From positions 310,001-374,000 of the forward strand of contig NC_021182.1 of assembly GCF_000389635.1 (NCBI RefSeq): a stretch of DNA of 64,000 nucleotides, given 5' to 3'. This document shows, one piece after another, positions 1 through 9,011 of the stretch. The notes under the pieces were generated by a model. That model worked only from the letters and a program-made list of their open reading frames with translations. It did not search any database and was not told where the DNA came from. Numbering within the stretch: position 1 is the first letter of the stretch; every line of letters starts with the position of its first letter. Origin of the DNA: Clostridium pasteurianum BC1. GTDB lineage: Bacteria; Bacillota; Clostridia; Clostridiales; Clostridiaceae. The translations under genes were made by a program, and so were the position numbers.

Positions 1-111
1 TATTTGAAAATAAAATTTTCATTACATATTATTGATAATGCAAATTGATAGTGATATATTTAGTTATAAGTGTATATACAGATGTAAATATAGAACGGAG
101 GACTGTAAATA

Positions 112-1023
112 ATGTCTGAATATTTAAATGAAGAAATAAGGAAGCTTAAGGAAAGTAAAAATGCTATAATTTTAGCACATTACTATCAAGTGCCAGAAGT
201 TCAGGATGCTGCTGATTTTGTAGGAGATTCCTTTGAATTAAGCAGACGTGCTAAGGAAAATGATGCCGATTTAATAGTATTTTGTGGCGTAAGATTTATG
301 GCTGAAAGTGCTAAAATTTTATCCCCAAATAAAAAGGTATTACTTCCAGTTAAGGAAGCAGGTTGTCCAATGGCGGATATGGCAGCAGCTCAACAGATTA
401 TCGATATGAAAAAGGAACATCCTAATGCAAAGGTGGTAACCTATGTGAATTCTTCTGTAGAAGCTAAAGCTGTTTCAGATGTCTGTTGTACTTCATCTAA
501 CGCCATAAGGATTGTAAAAAATATAGATGCGGATGAAATAATATTTGCTCCAGATAAGAATTTAGGCTCATATATTCAGGAACATGTTCCTGAAAAAAAT
601 ATTATTTTGTGGAATGGTCATTGTTGTGTTCATGACAGAATCAGTGCAGAGGATGTTTTTAGAGCAAAAGAGCAGTGCAGTACAGCTATGGTATTAGTGC
701 ATCCTGAGTGTAGAAAAGAAGTTAGGGATTTAGCGAATTATATCGGAAGTACCAGTGGAATAATTAATTATGCTAGAGAAAGTGACCATGATAAATTTTT
801 AATTGTTACTGAAGAAGGTGTTTTGCATAAGCTTAAAAAAGAAAATCCCAAAAAAGAATTTTTTTCAATAAGAGGTATGACCTGTAAAAATATGAAAAAG
901 ACATCTTTGGATAATGTATATTGGAGTCTTGATGAAAACTATTACGAAATAAATATAGATGAAGAAATAAGGGAAAAAGCTGCTGCTGCTTTAGAAAATA
1001 TGCTTATCTTAGGAAGTGATTAA
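112..1023 (+). CDS. nadA: Quinolinate synthase NadA
   Basis: Condenses iminoaspartate with dihydroxyacetone phosphate to quinolinate in de novo NAD synthesis; a cytosolic 4Fe-4S enzyme. The 303 residues carry the family signatures AHYYQVPEVQDAADFVGDS (from residue 22), AGCPMADM, VCCTSSNA, PDKNLG, HPEC and MTCKN. By comparison with the well-studied thermophilic enzyme, the cluster cysteines should be C85, C171 or C172, and C258. Start ATG 112 follows GGAGG at 97-101. It is the first gene of a nadA-nadB/nadC operon; the next gene begins two bases after its stop. Length is normal for the family. Confidence 0.97.
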   Translation: MSEYLNEEIRKLKESKNAIILAHYYQVPEVQDAADFVGDSFELSRRAKENDADLIVFCGVRFMAESAKILSPNKKVLLPVKEAGCPMADMAAAQQIIDMKKEHPNAKVVTYVNSSVEAKAVSDVCCTSSNAIRIVKNIDADEIIFAPDKNLGSYIQEHVPEKNIILWNGHCCVHDRISAEDVFRAKEQCSTAMVLVHPECRKEVRDLANYIGSTSGIINYARESDHDKFLIVTEEGVLHKLKKENPKKEFFSIRGMTCKNMKKTSLDNVYWSLDENYYEINIDEEIREKAAAALENMLILGSD

Positions 1024-1024
1024 A

Positions 1025-3145
1025 ATGGATATATATACAGATATTTTAATAGTTGGATGTGGTGTATCTGGAATGTATTCAGCTTTAAACATAGATAAAA
1101 ACTATAGTATAACTATAATTTCAAAATCTAAAACTGAAGAATGTAATACTTATCTTGCTCAAGGCGGAATTTCTTGTGCAAGAGGTATAGATGATATTGA
1201 TCTTTTCGTTAATGATACAATGAAAGCGGGAAAAAATAAGAATAATATAGAAGCAGTAAAGGTTTTATCAAAGGAATCCATAGAAAATATTCATAGATTA
1301 ATGGAATTTGGAATGGACTTTGACTATAAGGATGGGGAATTGGATTATACTAGAGAAGGTGCCCATAGTATCAATAGAATAGTTCATTCTACAGATGAAA
1401 CTGGAAAAAGAGTATTTGAAACTCTTTTAGATCAGGTTAAAAAAAGAGATAACATAACTATATATGAGGATACGATTTTAGTAGATATATTGAAGTTTAA
1501 AGGAGAATGCTGCGGTGGTATAGTAAAGAGAGATGACAAGGTTGATTTCATACACGCAAAATATGTTATTTTAGCATCTGGTGGTATTGGTGGCTTATTT
1601 TCCAATTCAACTAATAGGAGAACTATTACTGGTGATGGCATAGCCATAGCTTTAAAAAATAATATAGAAGTGGGAAATCTGGAATATGTACAATTTCATC
1701 CTACTGCATTGTATGAAGAAGATAATTTAGAAGAAAGAAAATTTCTTATTTCAGAATCTTTAAGAGGAGAAGGGGCCAAACTATTTAACATTAATAGGCA
1801 GCGTTTCATAAATGAGCTTTTGCCAAGAGATGTAGTAGCAGCTAGTATTTGGGATGAGGAAAAAAAGACTAATTCAAAGTTTGTGTATTTAGATGCCAGT
1901 TTTATGAAAAGTGAATTTATAATAAATAGATTTCCGGGTATCTACAAAGAATGTAAAAAAAGAGGCATAGATGTTACTTGTGAACCTATACCTGTTACTC
2001 CGGTACAGCATTATTTTATGGGCGGGATAAAGGTTGATTTAAATTCTAAGACTTCAATGAATAATTTATATGCCTGTGGAGAAGTCAGTTGTACTGGGGT
2101 TCATGGAGCCAATAGACTTGCTAGCAATTCTCTTTTGGAAGGACTGGTATTTTCTAGAAGGGCGGCCTTAGATATAAATAAATTTATATCTGGTAAGAAT
2201 GTAATTGATGTAAATAGAGATATTAGCATAGAAGAAGTAAATAAATTAATAGATTCAAATTTAGATTGTGTTCTCAATGAATTTAAAAAAGTGTTAGGAG
2301 AAAAAAACATGAACTCATTAACAATTGATAGTATAATAACTAATGCACTTAAAGAAGATGGTGCTTATGATGATATTACTACAAACTCTATTGTAAATGT
2401 AAGGAACAGCTGTAAGGTACAGCTAATAGCAAAAGAGGATGGTGTCCTTTGCGGCATAGACACATTTACACGAGTATTTGAAATTTTAGGAGATACAACA
2501 GTAAAGTTTTTTGCTATAGATGGTGAAAAAATAAAGAATGGACAAGTGATTGGTGAAATTAGAGGGCTAACTTCCAGTGTACTCAGTGGGGAAAGAGTGG
2601 CTTTAAATATTTTGCAGAGAATGAGTGGGGTGGCAACTTTAACTAGCAAGTTTGTAGAAAAATTACAGGGTACAAAAGCTAAATTGTTGGATACAAGAAA
2701 GACCACTCCTAATTTCAGGATATTAGAAAGATATGCGGTTAAGATTGGCGGAGGAGAAAATCATAGGTATAATCTAAGTGATGGTGTACTTATTAAAGAT
2801 AATCATATAGATGCTGCTGGTGGAATAAAGAACGCTATTGATATGGTTCGAAAAAATGTTTCCTTTGTTAAGAAAATAGAGGTGGAAACTGAGAGCTTAG
2901 AACAAGTAAAAGAAGCTCTTTCAGCTAAAGCAGATATAATAATGCTGGATAATATGAAACTTGATACTATAATGGAAGCATTAAGTATAATTGATGGAAG
3001 AGCTCTCACTGAGGTATCTGGCAATGTAGAGCTTGAAACAATAAGGCCATTAGCTGAAACTGGAGTTGATTATATATCTACAGGTTATATAACTCATTCA
3101 TATAAAGTGCTGGATTTAAGTATGAAGAATCTAATATTAATTTAA
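1025..3145 (+). CDS. nadB-nadC: L-aspartate oxidase fused to nicotinate-nucleotide pyrophosphorylase (NadB-NadC)
   Basis: One 706-residue frame covers two NAD-synthesis enzymes. Residues 1 to about 425 are NadB: FAD site GCGVSGMYSA, LAQGGIS, FHPTALY, ESLRGEGAKL, and the HGANRLASNSLLEG region. Residues from about 429 are NadC: EDGAYDDITT, SGERVALNILQRMSG, LDTRKTTPNFR, GGGENHRYNLSDGVLIKDNH and the VSGNV / STGYITHS end. NadB oxidises aspartate to iminoaspartate and NadC turns quinolinate into nicotinate mononucleotide, so with nadA the pathway is complete. ATG 1025 is chosen over GTG 1016 because AGGAAG at 1011-1016 is well spaced. There is no stop between the halves, yet a Shine-Dalgarno and ATG remain at the junction, so separate NadC could also be made. 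Confidence 0.93.
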   Translation: MDIYTDILIVGCGVSGMYSALNIDKNYSITIISKSKTEECNTYLAQGGISCARGIDDIDLFVNDTMKAGKNKNNIEAVKVLSKESIENIHRLMEFGMDFDYKDGELDYTREGAHSINRIVHSTDETGKRVFETLLDQVKKRDNITIYEDTILVDILKFKGECCGGIVKRDDKVDFIHAKYVILASGGIGGLFSNSTNRRTITGDGIAIALKNNIEVGNLEYVQFHPTALYEEDNLEERKFLISESLRGEGAKLFNINRQRFINELLPRDVVAASIWDEEKKTNSKFVYLDASFMKSEFIINRFPGIYKECKKRGIDVTCEPIPVTPVQHYFMGGIKVDLNSKTSMNNLYACGEVSCTGVHGANRLASNSLLEGLVFSRRAALDINKFISGKNVIDVNRDISIEEVNKLIDSNLDCVLNEFKKVLGEKNMNSLTIDSIITNALKEDGAYDDITTNSIVNVRNSCKVQLIAKEDGVLCGIDTFTRVFEILGDTTVKFFAIDGEKIKNGQVIGEIRGLTSSVLSGERVALNILQRMSGVATLTSKFVEKLQGTKAKLLDTRKTTPNFRILERYAVKIGGGENHRYNLSDGVLIKDNHIDAAGGIKNAIDMVRKNVSFVKKIEVETESLEQVKEALSAKADIIMLDNMKLDTIMEALSIIDGRALTEVSGNVELETIRPLAETGVDYISTGYITHSYKVLDLSMKNLILI
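2296..2311 (+). promoter_or_regulatory. Internal ribosome site and ATG for the NadC half
   Basis: AGGAG at 2296-2300 precedes an in-frame ATG at 2309-2311 by eight bases, exactly where NadC homology begins (MNSLTIDSII). It looks like the start signal of a once-separate nadC whose upstream stop codon has been lost, and it could still drive separate NadC synthesis. Confidence 0.6.
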
Positions 3146-3216
3146 AAGTACAATGTCCCTATGTTTAAATGAGAACCTGATATTCACCTTGTTTATTACA
3201 CTGATTTTGATGTAAA

Positions 3217-3376
3217 GCATATTCAAATAAATAACTTGTCAGTATGCTAGTCTATTTTGAATCCTACTACGTCAACAGAACCCTCAGATAGCTCACTATC
3301 CTCGGAACCCGTTTCCTTGTATGATTAAAAATATCCGTCGCATCTTTGACTTACTATTTATTTTCATATGCCTAAA
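3217..3376. repeat. Dispersed inverted-repeat element, copy A
   Basis: The left end (GCATATTCAAATAAATA) and right end (TATTTATTTTCATATGC) are near-perfect inverted repeats. Related copies lie at 13328-13380, 59291-59369 and 63655-63710. This copy has about 95 extra bases between the arms, including CTCAGATAGCTCACTATCCT. There is no ORF inside. It looks like a MITE or clostridial interspersed palindrome; the family is not identified. Confidence 0.55.
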
Positions 3377-3444
3377 GCATACACATTTGATGAAAATACA
3401 TGGAGCCATCTTTTATTTGTTCCTGTATATATAATAAAAAGAGT

Positions 3445-3483
3445 AAGGTATATCCAAAACTGCACTATGGATATACCTTTTTG
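3445..3483 (+). terminator. Rho-independent terminator
   Basis: Perfect 11-bp stem AAGGTATATCC / GGATATACCTT with a 13-base loop, followed by a T run. It probably ends the nad operon transcript, with repeat copy A lying in the 3' untranslated region; alternatively it ends a short unrecognised RNA. Confidence 0.75.
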
Positions 3484-4012
3484 TTATAACAAATATATAA
3501 AACATCTAAACTCAGATGAAAAAACAAGTACCCAATTAGAAAATTTTATGTAAAAAAATTAATATTTATTTTTTACTTATATGTATTATTTTACAATAAA
3601 AGTAGTATAATAGTGGTATGAATTTAAACTAGCTAGTGTAATTTTAGATAATTAATAAAAAAATTTTTAAGATTCTTTAAAACTACTAAAAAATTTTAAA
3701 AAACTGTCTATATCCAATAAAATAGAGCCTTGAATCGATTTTAATATTTTGACATTTCATGCATATCATTATAAGTATACTATTAATATGAAGAAAGCTA
3801 GAGAAAATTGAAGCATTTAAATGGTAATACCAGGTTATGTGAAATTTATTTCATATTTATAAGATTATGAAGTTGTATAGGATTTGTAAAAATGTCGAAT
3901 AGGAATATAATAGTTTTATAGAAGAGATGGTACTATCTAATCTAACAACTTTTTAATAGCCTGTAGGATACATGAGTTCTATTTACTATTAAGTTTGTGA
4001 GGAGGATTTTTC
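3484..4012. other. Long gene-free leader region before the radical SAM gene
   Basis: No coding frame is supported. A TTGACA hexamer at 3749-3754 is followed 15 bases later by TATAAG, a possible promoter that would give a leader of about 230 nt. I see no T-box motif or riboswitch core that I can name. AGGAGG precedes the ATG at 4013. Confidence 0.35.
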
Positions 4013-5392
4013 ATGAGTGTTATTAATTCAGTAGAGAAGGGTCTAAAAAATACGTTAGTTAATACTATCGTTGATATTTTAGATAAGAATCCTGAGAAAA
4101 ATGTTGAGAGGATTTTTGCTCTAATAAAGAAAACAATTAAAGACCCAGATGAGAAGGCTCAAATAGACTTTGTATGTGATTACTATAATGAAAACCAACA
4201 TATACATGATTTTGTACAAAATATATTGAAAACTACAAATAAGAATTGCATAAAGAAATTCTTTGTTAATTTCTTTGCAAACGCTGCATGGTTTGGAGCT
4301 CCTATAAGAGATAGTCTTAAAGAAGAAGGCGGTAGTGTGCCATTTATAATTCTTTTAAGCCCTTCAATGAGATGTAATCTAAGATGTACAGGTTGTTATG
4401 CTGGTAATTATAGCAAAGAAGATGATATACCTAGAGAAGAAGTAGAAAGAATCATAAGTGAAGCAAGAGATCTTGGAATTTATTATATGGTAATACTCGG
4501 TGGAGAGCCATTTATAAATAAATATATGTTAGATGTATATGAGAAGTTTAACGATGTTATGTTTACACCATTTACTAATGGTACAATGTTTACTCCTGAG
4601 GTGGCTGATAGATTACAAAAGCTTGGTAACGTAATTCCCATGTTCTCACTTGAAGGGTTTGAAAAGGAAACTGATGCAAGAAGAGGCAAAGGCGTATTTA
4701 AGTCAGTTATGAAGGGCATGGAGCTTTTAAAGGAAAGAGGAGTTCTATTTGGAGTTTCTTCAGCAACTGCCACAAATAATTTAGACGTAGTTACTTCAGA
4801 TGAATTTATAGATATGTTAATAGAAAAAGGATCAAAAATGAGTTGGTATTTCATGTATATGCCAATTGGTGAAAAACCAGATATCAGTGCTATGCTTACG
4901 CCAGAACAGAGATTAAGACTTGGAGAGAGAACAAGAGCAATAAGAACAGAGAAACCTTATTTTACTATAGATTTCTTTAATGATTCACCTTATGTTGGAG
5001 GTTGTATTGCTGGTAAATATTACTGCCATATCAATTCAAATGAGGATGTAGAACCATGTATTTTCTCACATTTTGCAGCTTATAATGTGAAGGGTAAGCC
5101 TTTAAAAGAAGCTTTTAAGACAGAATATTTTAAAGAGATAAGAAGCAGACAACCATATAATAAAAATTTATTATTACCATGTATGATGATAGATAATACT
5201 AATCAGATAAGAGAGATTGTTAAGAAAACAGGAGCATATCCAACTCACCCTAGTGCTGCTAAAATGATAGAAGATCCGTTGTTTATGAAACAATTAGATA
5301 ATCTTTCAGCAAAGTTTAAACCAGAAGCAGAGAAAGCTTGGAAAGAAGTTTTCAATGAAGAAGGAAATTATAAAATGTCTAAAGTGGATTAA
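4013..5392 (+). CDS. Radical SAM protein with SPASM-like C-terminal cysteines
   Basis: The 459 residues contain the radical SAM 4Fe-4S motif C121-NLR-C125-TG-C128, followed by the GGEPF motif (from about residue 163) that contacts S-adenosylmethionine. Cysteines near GGCIAGKYYC, EPCIFSH and LLPCMM in the last third suggest an auxiliary-cluster (SPASM/twitch-like) domain. About 110 residues of mostly helical sequence come before the radical SAM core. Substrate unknown; no precursor peptide or partner enzyme lies next to it. It is monocistronic, with a strong ribosome site (GAGGAGG) and its own terminator. The family call is secure; the function is not. Confidence 0.85.
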   Translation: MSVINSVEKGLKNTLVNTIVDILDKNPEKNVERIFALIKKTIKDPDEKAQIDFVCDYYNENQHIHDFVQNILKTTNKNCIKKFFVNFFANAAWFGAPIRDSLKEEGGSVPFIILLSPSMRCNLRCTGCYAGNYSKEDDIPREEVERIISEARDLGIYYMVILGGEPFINKYMLDVYEKFNDVMFTPFTNGTMFTPEVADRLQKLGNVIPMFSLEGFEKETDARRGKGVFKSVMKGMELLKERGVLFGVSSATATNNLDVVTSDEFIDMLIEKGSKMSWYFMYMPIGEKPDISAMLTPEQRLRLGERTRAIRTEKPYFTIDFFNDSPYVGGCIAGKYYCHINSNEDVEPCIFSHFAAYNVKGKPLKEAFKTEYFKEIRSRQPYNKNLLLPCMMIDNTNQIREIVKKTGAYPTHPSAAKMIEDPLFMKQLDNLSAKFKPEAEKAWKEVFNEEGNYKMSKVD

Positions 5393-5416
5393 TTAATAGT
5401 TTATAATAAATTAGAT

Positions 5417-5467
5417 AAAAATATTCCCTAATATGAATGATTATTTATGTTAGGGAATATTTTGTTT
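5417..5467 (+). terminator. Terminator of the radical SAM gene
   Basis: Stem AAAATATTCCCTAA / TTAGGGAATATTTT with an 18-base loop, starting 25 bases after the stop codon and followed by TGTTT. Confidence 0.75.
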
Positions 5468-5510
5468 AAAGTTTAACACCATTGTTAATAAAATAACAAT
5501 TTGACAAAAA

Positions 5511-5708
5511 TTTTATCCGATGACTACCCACTCTAATACTCCCATTTGTTTCAAAGTGGGAGCAAAGAGTGGCTACGCCCTGGATAACGACTTACCCTAA
5601 AGGACAACGAGTTCTAAGTATCATAAATACCGATACTAAGAACTCTGTTAATAAGCATCAGTGGTCATAAACAAAAACTCCACCTGCTGCCAAGAATTCT
5701 GTTTATAT
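5511..5708. repeat. Structured repeat element, copy 1 (no apical modules); possible ncRNA
   Basis: Nested stems: TTATCC/GGATAA (P1), CCACTCT/AGAGTGG (P2) and CTCCCA/TGGGAG (P3). GATGACTA lies between P1 and P2, AATA between P2 and P3, and CTACGCCC on the return strand. A 3' domain has hairpin GTTCTAAGTATC / GATACTAAGAAC and a last part with AGTGG...AACTCCACC. Copies at 5770-5995 and 56558-56842 keep the joining sequences while the P2 stem changes on both sides. No ORF. Strand is assumed from the reading above. Confidence 0.65.
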
Positions 5709-5769
5709 CTATGGACATTTTAACTATATAAACTTAAAATTAATATATGTAGTATCTTTAAATCGTTAG

Positions 5770-5995
5770 TTTTATCCGATGACTAGTCGCTGTAATACCC
5801 CACCGCACTCTGTGAAAGTGATCAAATACAAAATAAATTTTGTTTTGCCTGCTTGCACTCTGTGAAAGTGATTCACACAAAATCAAAGATTTTGGTTCTC
5901 TACTTTTCTAAAGGTGGAGATAACAGCGACACGTCCCTGGATAATTCATCTAAACTCAGTGGAAATACAAACTCCCACTGAGTAAGATTCATTGA
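5770..5995. repeat. Structured repeat element, copy 2 (two apical modules); possible ncRNA
   Basis: Same plan as copy 1: P1 TTATCC/GGATAA, GATGACTA, P2 now TCGCTGT/ACAGCGA, AATA, P3 CCCCACC/GGTGGAG, CACGTCCC. The P3 loop holds two diverged copies of a module of about 50 bases beginning GCACTCTGTGAAAGTGAT, itself made of hairpins TGTGAA/TTCACA and AAAATC/GATTTT. The 3' domain is reduced to hairpin CTCAGTGG/CCCACTGAG. It ends about 45 bases before the lipoprotein gene at 6041, so it would lie in or just before that gene's leader. Confidence 0.65.
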
Positions 5996-6040
5996 TCAAT
6001 ATATTTTAACTAAAATTTTCTTAAACTGGGAGAAACATTT

Positions 6041-7318
6041 ATGAAAAAAATAATTATTATATTAGTTGTAGTTTTTATGAGTATGAGCTTAGTTTCTTGT
6101 GATACTAAATCTAAAAATAGTAGTGTAGAGGAAATCAAAGGAAAAGTAAATATATGGACAACAGATGCAAATGAGGCTTTAATAAATGATGCTATGGTAT
6201 TATTTAAGAAAAAATATCCCCATGTATACGTAAATATATCTACTTTAGCTGAGGATAAATTGGAGGATAATCTATCTAACAGCTTAAAAGAGAAAGTTAA
6301 TCTTCCTGATATTGTTGTAGTAAGAGATAAAAATGTACCTGTAATAATAAATAAATTTGAAGGTAGTTTTTTAGATGCTTCATCAATTTCTCAATTTAAT
6401 AAAGATATATTTATTAAAAATCAAATAAATAACAATACATATAAAAATAAAGTTTACGCTGTACCACTCTATGTAGAACCAACCTTTATGCTTTACAGAG
6501 AAGATATACTTGGAGGCTTAAATATAAAATCGGAGGATATTAAAACTTGGCAGCAATATATAGATATTGGAGTTAATCCAGTAAAGTCCAATGGTAAACT
6601 TATGCTTTCTTCAGATTATTTTAATAATGGAGCTATTTACGATTTAGCATTAAGACAACTTGGAGTCAGTTATTTTAATAAAGATAAAAAAATAGACTTA
6701 CTTAATGAGAAGGCTGTAAAGGCTGCAGATCTTTTAAATAATATATATAATAGTAAAATTTCACAAGATGATAAGGAAAGTACTGATAAAATACAATCGT
6801 TTGTAAGAGGGGATACCGTATCATTATTATGTAATTTAAGCACTATGTATAATATACAAAATAAATATCCGGATTTAAGTGGAAAGTTAAAGGCGCAAAA
6901 AATTCCAGCTTTTGAGCAAGGTGGAAATAGAGATAATATAAATTTTGGAGATAATTTAATGCTCCTAAAAACAAGCGAGAATAATTCTGCAGCTTTAGAG
7001 TTTACTAAATTTTTAAGCTCTAATGAGGAGTTATCAGCCTATGAATATACTAGATATGGATTTATGTCTTCTAATATTAATTCCTATAGTGATGATAGTT
7101 TTTATAAAAAGAATATCTTCTATAATAATGAAAATATAGGAAGAATGGCTATAGATGAGATTTTAGGACTTAGAAATATGCAATATAGTTATAATTTTAA
7201 TATCATAAGAAATAAAGTATTACAAACTATAATTGATACCTCTATTAACGGTAAGCCTTTAAATGATAGTTTATATAATTTACAAACTAGCTTAGAACAA
7301 ACAGATGAGCTAAAGTAA
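6041..7318 (+). CDS. ABC-transporter-type extracellular solute-binding lipoprotein
   Basis: A 425-residue protein with a lipoprotein signal: MKKIIIILVVVF, then LVSC with the lipid-modified cysteine near residue 20. The mature part (KVNIWTTDANEALINDAMVLFKKKYP...) matches the family 1 (sugar) solute-binding fold, with a PDIVVVRD strand and YAVPLYVEPTFMLYRED. Such proteins deliver oligosaccharides to a membrane permease, but no permease or ATPase gene lies beside it, so it may be an orphan sensor or work with a transporter elsewhere. GGGAG at 6028-6032 supports the start. Copy 2 of the structured repeat lies directly upstream. Confidence 0.8.
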   Translation: MKKIIIILVVVFMSMSLVSCDTKSKNSSVEEIKGKVNIWTTDANEALINDAMVLFKKKYPHVYVNISTLAEDKLEDNLSNSLKEKVNLPDIVVVRDKNVPVIINKFEGSFLDASSISQFNKDIFIKNQINNNTYKNKVYAVPLYVEPTFMLYREDILGGLNIKSEDIKTWQQYIDIGVNPVKSNGKLMLSSDYFNNGAIYDLALRQLGVSYFNKDKKIDLLNEKAVKAADLLNNIYNSKISQDDKESTDKIQSFVRGDTVSLLCNLSTMYNIQNKYPDLSGKLKAQKIPAFEQGGNRDNINFGDNLMLLKTSENNSAALEFTKFLSSNEELSAYEYTRYGFMSSNINSYSDDSFYKKNIFYNNENIGRMAIDEILGLRNMQYSYNFNIIRNKVLQTIIDTSINGKPLNDSLYNLQTSLEQTDELK

Positions 7319-7487
7319 TGTATTGATTTTTTTACTACAGATCAGTTAAAAGTGACTAAAGTGTAAATATTTTTAAAATAACTGTAAAAAACGTTTACAG
7401 CATTAAAAAAGTATTTTATAATTTAGATGTAGCATATAAAGAGAGCTACTAATTACAAAAAATTGGGGTTTAATTAGGGGATATTTG

Positions 7488-7560
7488 CTTAGGCATCTTT
7501 AAAGAAATAATCAGTTTTATCTGACAGTTTTCACTTGATATTTCTTTTGGGATGCCTAAA
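7488..7560. repeat. Palindromic interspersed element, copy E
   Basis: Inverted repeat: TTAGGCATCTTTAAAGAAATA against TATTTCTTTTGGGATGCCTAA, with about 30 bases between. It lies between two convergent genes and could also terminate transcription. The end sequence TTAGGCATCTTTAAA is shared with the copy at 57648-57698. Confidence 0.55.
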
Positions 7561-7585
7561 TTGTTTCTGTTAAAATCTGTAGTGA

Positions 7586-8731
7586 TTAAATTATATTTGA
7601 AGATATCTGTGAAATTTTATATACATTCTCATATACCTTCAATGTATTCTCAGCTGTTTTTAGCCAGGAAAATTCTAGAGAACGTTTCAGGCCTTTAATG
7701 GATAAATCCTTTTTTATAACTTCGCCGCTAGTAAGCACTTTATAAAGTTTATCTGAAAGCATATCTATATCAAGAGGGTCTATTAGCATAGCACAATTAC
7801 TAGTGACTTCTGGAATAGAAGTACTATTTGAAGTTATAACTGGAGTCCCACAACTCATTGCTTCTAATGGAGGAAGTCCAAAGCCTTCATATAGAGATGG
7901 ATATACAAATACTTCACAGGAATTATAAAAAACTGGTAAGTCTTCAGTGGGAATAAAATCTGTAAAAATTATATTATCGGAAGTTTTTGAATTACAGCTC
8001 ATTTTTATTAAATTTTCAATATCATCTTTTTTTGCACCACAAATCACAAGCTTAATATCTTTATTAATTTCATTTGATATCTTTTCATAAGCTTTAATCA
8101 AAGAAGATACATTTTTTCTTGCACTGAAACCACCTACATAAAGTATAAAAGGAGAATTTATATTGTATTTTTTTGCAATATATTCTTTGCAGTTATTTTT
8201 GTTTAAAGGTTTATATATACTATCCGCAGCTAAGGGTGTAACGAATATTTTATCAGGACTAATAGGAAAAAATTTTAATATATCTTTTTTTGAGTATTCG
8301 GAAACTGTTATTATAGCATTTGCCTCATCAATAATCCGCGGCATATCTCTTAAAAATTTTAGTAGATAACCTTTACCTACAGTTTCTGGCATAATATATG
8401 GTATTAAATCGTGTATTGTTACTATCTTTAAGCAATTTATATTCTGTGAAAGTCCTATTCCATTTTGAGATATGTGGTATATATCTATATTATCTTTTTT
8501 TATGTCCTTTGGGAAAAAGTATTCTTGAAAAAATCTATGATATCTCTTTGATGCCATTCTTATAGTTGTGTTTTTGCTTTTAAACTTTTCATAATTTTCC
8601 CCGGACCAATAGAGAACGTATTTATTTAAATTATCTATGGAAATAAGGTTTTTTAAAATATTTTCTGTATAAGTACCTATACCAGTACCTTTATACCAAT
8701 TTATTCCTCGGGCATCAAATGCAATTCTCAT
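7586..8731 (-). CDS. GT4-family glycosyltransferase, CotSA-like
   Basis: A 381-residue GT-B glycosyltransferase. The N-terminal MRIAFDARG...GTGIGTYT is typical of mannosyl/glucosyl transferases of family 4. The C-terminal donor domain has VGGFSARKNVSSLIKAY and the E-x7-E region YEGFGLPPLEAMSCGTP. In Bacillus, cotSA (a GT4 protein) lies beside cotS, and the same pairing occurs here, so a role in spore coat or surface glycosylation is inferred. ATG at 8731 is chosen because GAGGAG lies eight bases upstream; the longer GTG form would overlap that site. It is divergent from the cotS-like operon at 9012. Confidence 0.85.
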   Translation of the reverse strand: MRIAFDARGINWYKGTGIGTYTENILKNLISIDNLNKYVLYWSGENYEKFKSKNTTIRMASKRYHRFFQEYFFPKDIKKDNIDIYHISQNGIGLSQNINCLKIVTIHDLIPYIMPETVGKGYLLKFLRDMPRIIDEANAIITVSEYSKKDILKFFPISPDKIFVTPLAADSIYKPLNKNNCKEYIAKKYNINSPFILYVGGFSARKNVSSLIKAYEKISNEINKDIKLVICGAKKDDIENLIKMSCNSKTSDNIIFTDFIPTEDLPVFYNSCEVFVYPSLYEGFGLPPLEAMSCGTPVITSNSTSIPEVTSNCAMLIDPLDIDMLSDKLYKVLTSGEVIKKDLSIKGLKRSLEFSWLKTAENTLKVYENVYKISQISSNII

Positions 8732-8953
8732 TGAATACACTCCTCAAAAATTGATTAATAAATAAGCATATAGAGTAGTTAATAAATGTTGTGCATTATA
8801 AAATGACAATTATTTTACAGATAATAAATTTATTTTTTAAATATTCATATTATATTTCCAATATTATTATATGAGATAAAAAAATCAGTCAGATTATAAT
8901 TGTTGTACTTATATTAATAATATTAATCTTCACTAAGAAATGTGCCATCATTC

Positions 8954-8980
8954 ACATAGTTGAAAAAACCTCATATAATA
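8954..8980 (+). promoter_or_regulatory. Sigma-K-like promoter of the CotS operon
   Basis: AC at 8954-8955, 16 bases, then CATATAATA at 8972-8980. This matches the late mother-cell sigma-K pattern AC-N16-CATAnnnTA. Transcription would start near 8987, so translation must begin at ATG 9012 with GGAGG 9000-9004, not at ATG 8991. Recognised by pattern only. Confidence 0.55.
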
Positions 8981-9011
8981 AAGGAGAACAATGCTTATTG
9001 GAGGCATAGTT

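Noticed and set aside
1-111. NiaR-type operator upstream of nadA
   Set aside because: GTGTATATACAGATGTAA is weakly palindromic, but I cannot match it to a confirmed site pattern.
3368-3553. 61-codon plus-strand frame
   Set aside because: Overlaps the end of a repeat element and spans a clear terminator hairpin; no ribosome site and no protein-like composition.
3749-4012. T-box or riboswitch in the radical SAM leader
   Set aside because: No T-box antiterminator sequence and no leader terminator before the ATG; a long leader alone is not enough.
5511-5995. Group I intron or IStron reading of the structured element
   Set aside because: GACTA is present, but I cannot place the P3-P7 core, and there is no transposase or TnpB gene beside any copy.
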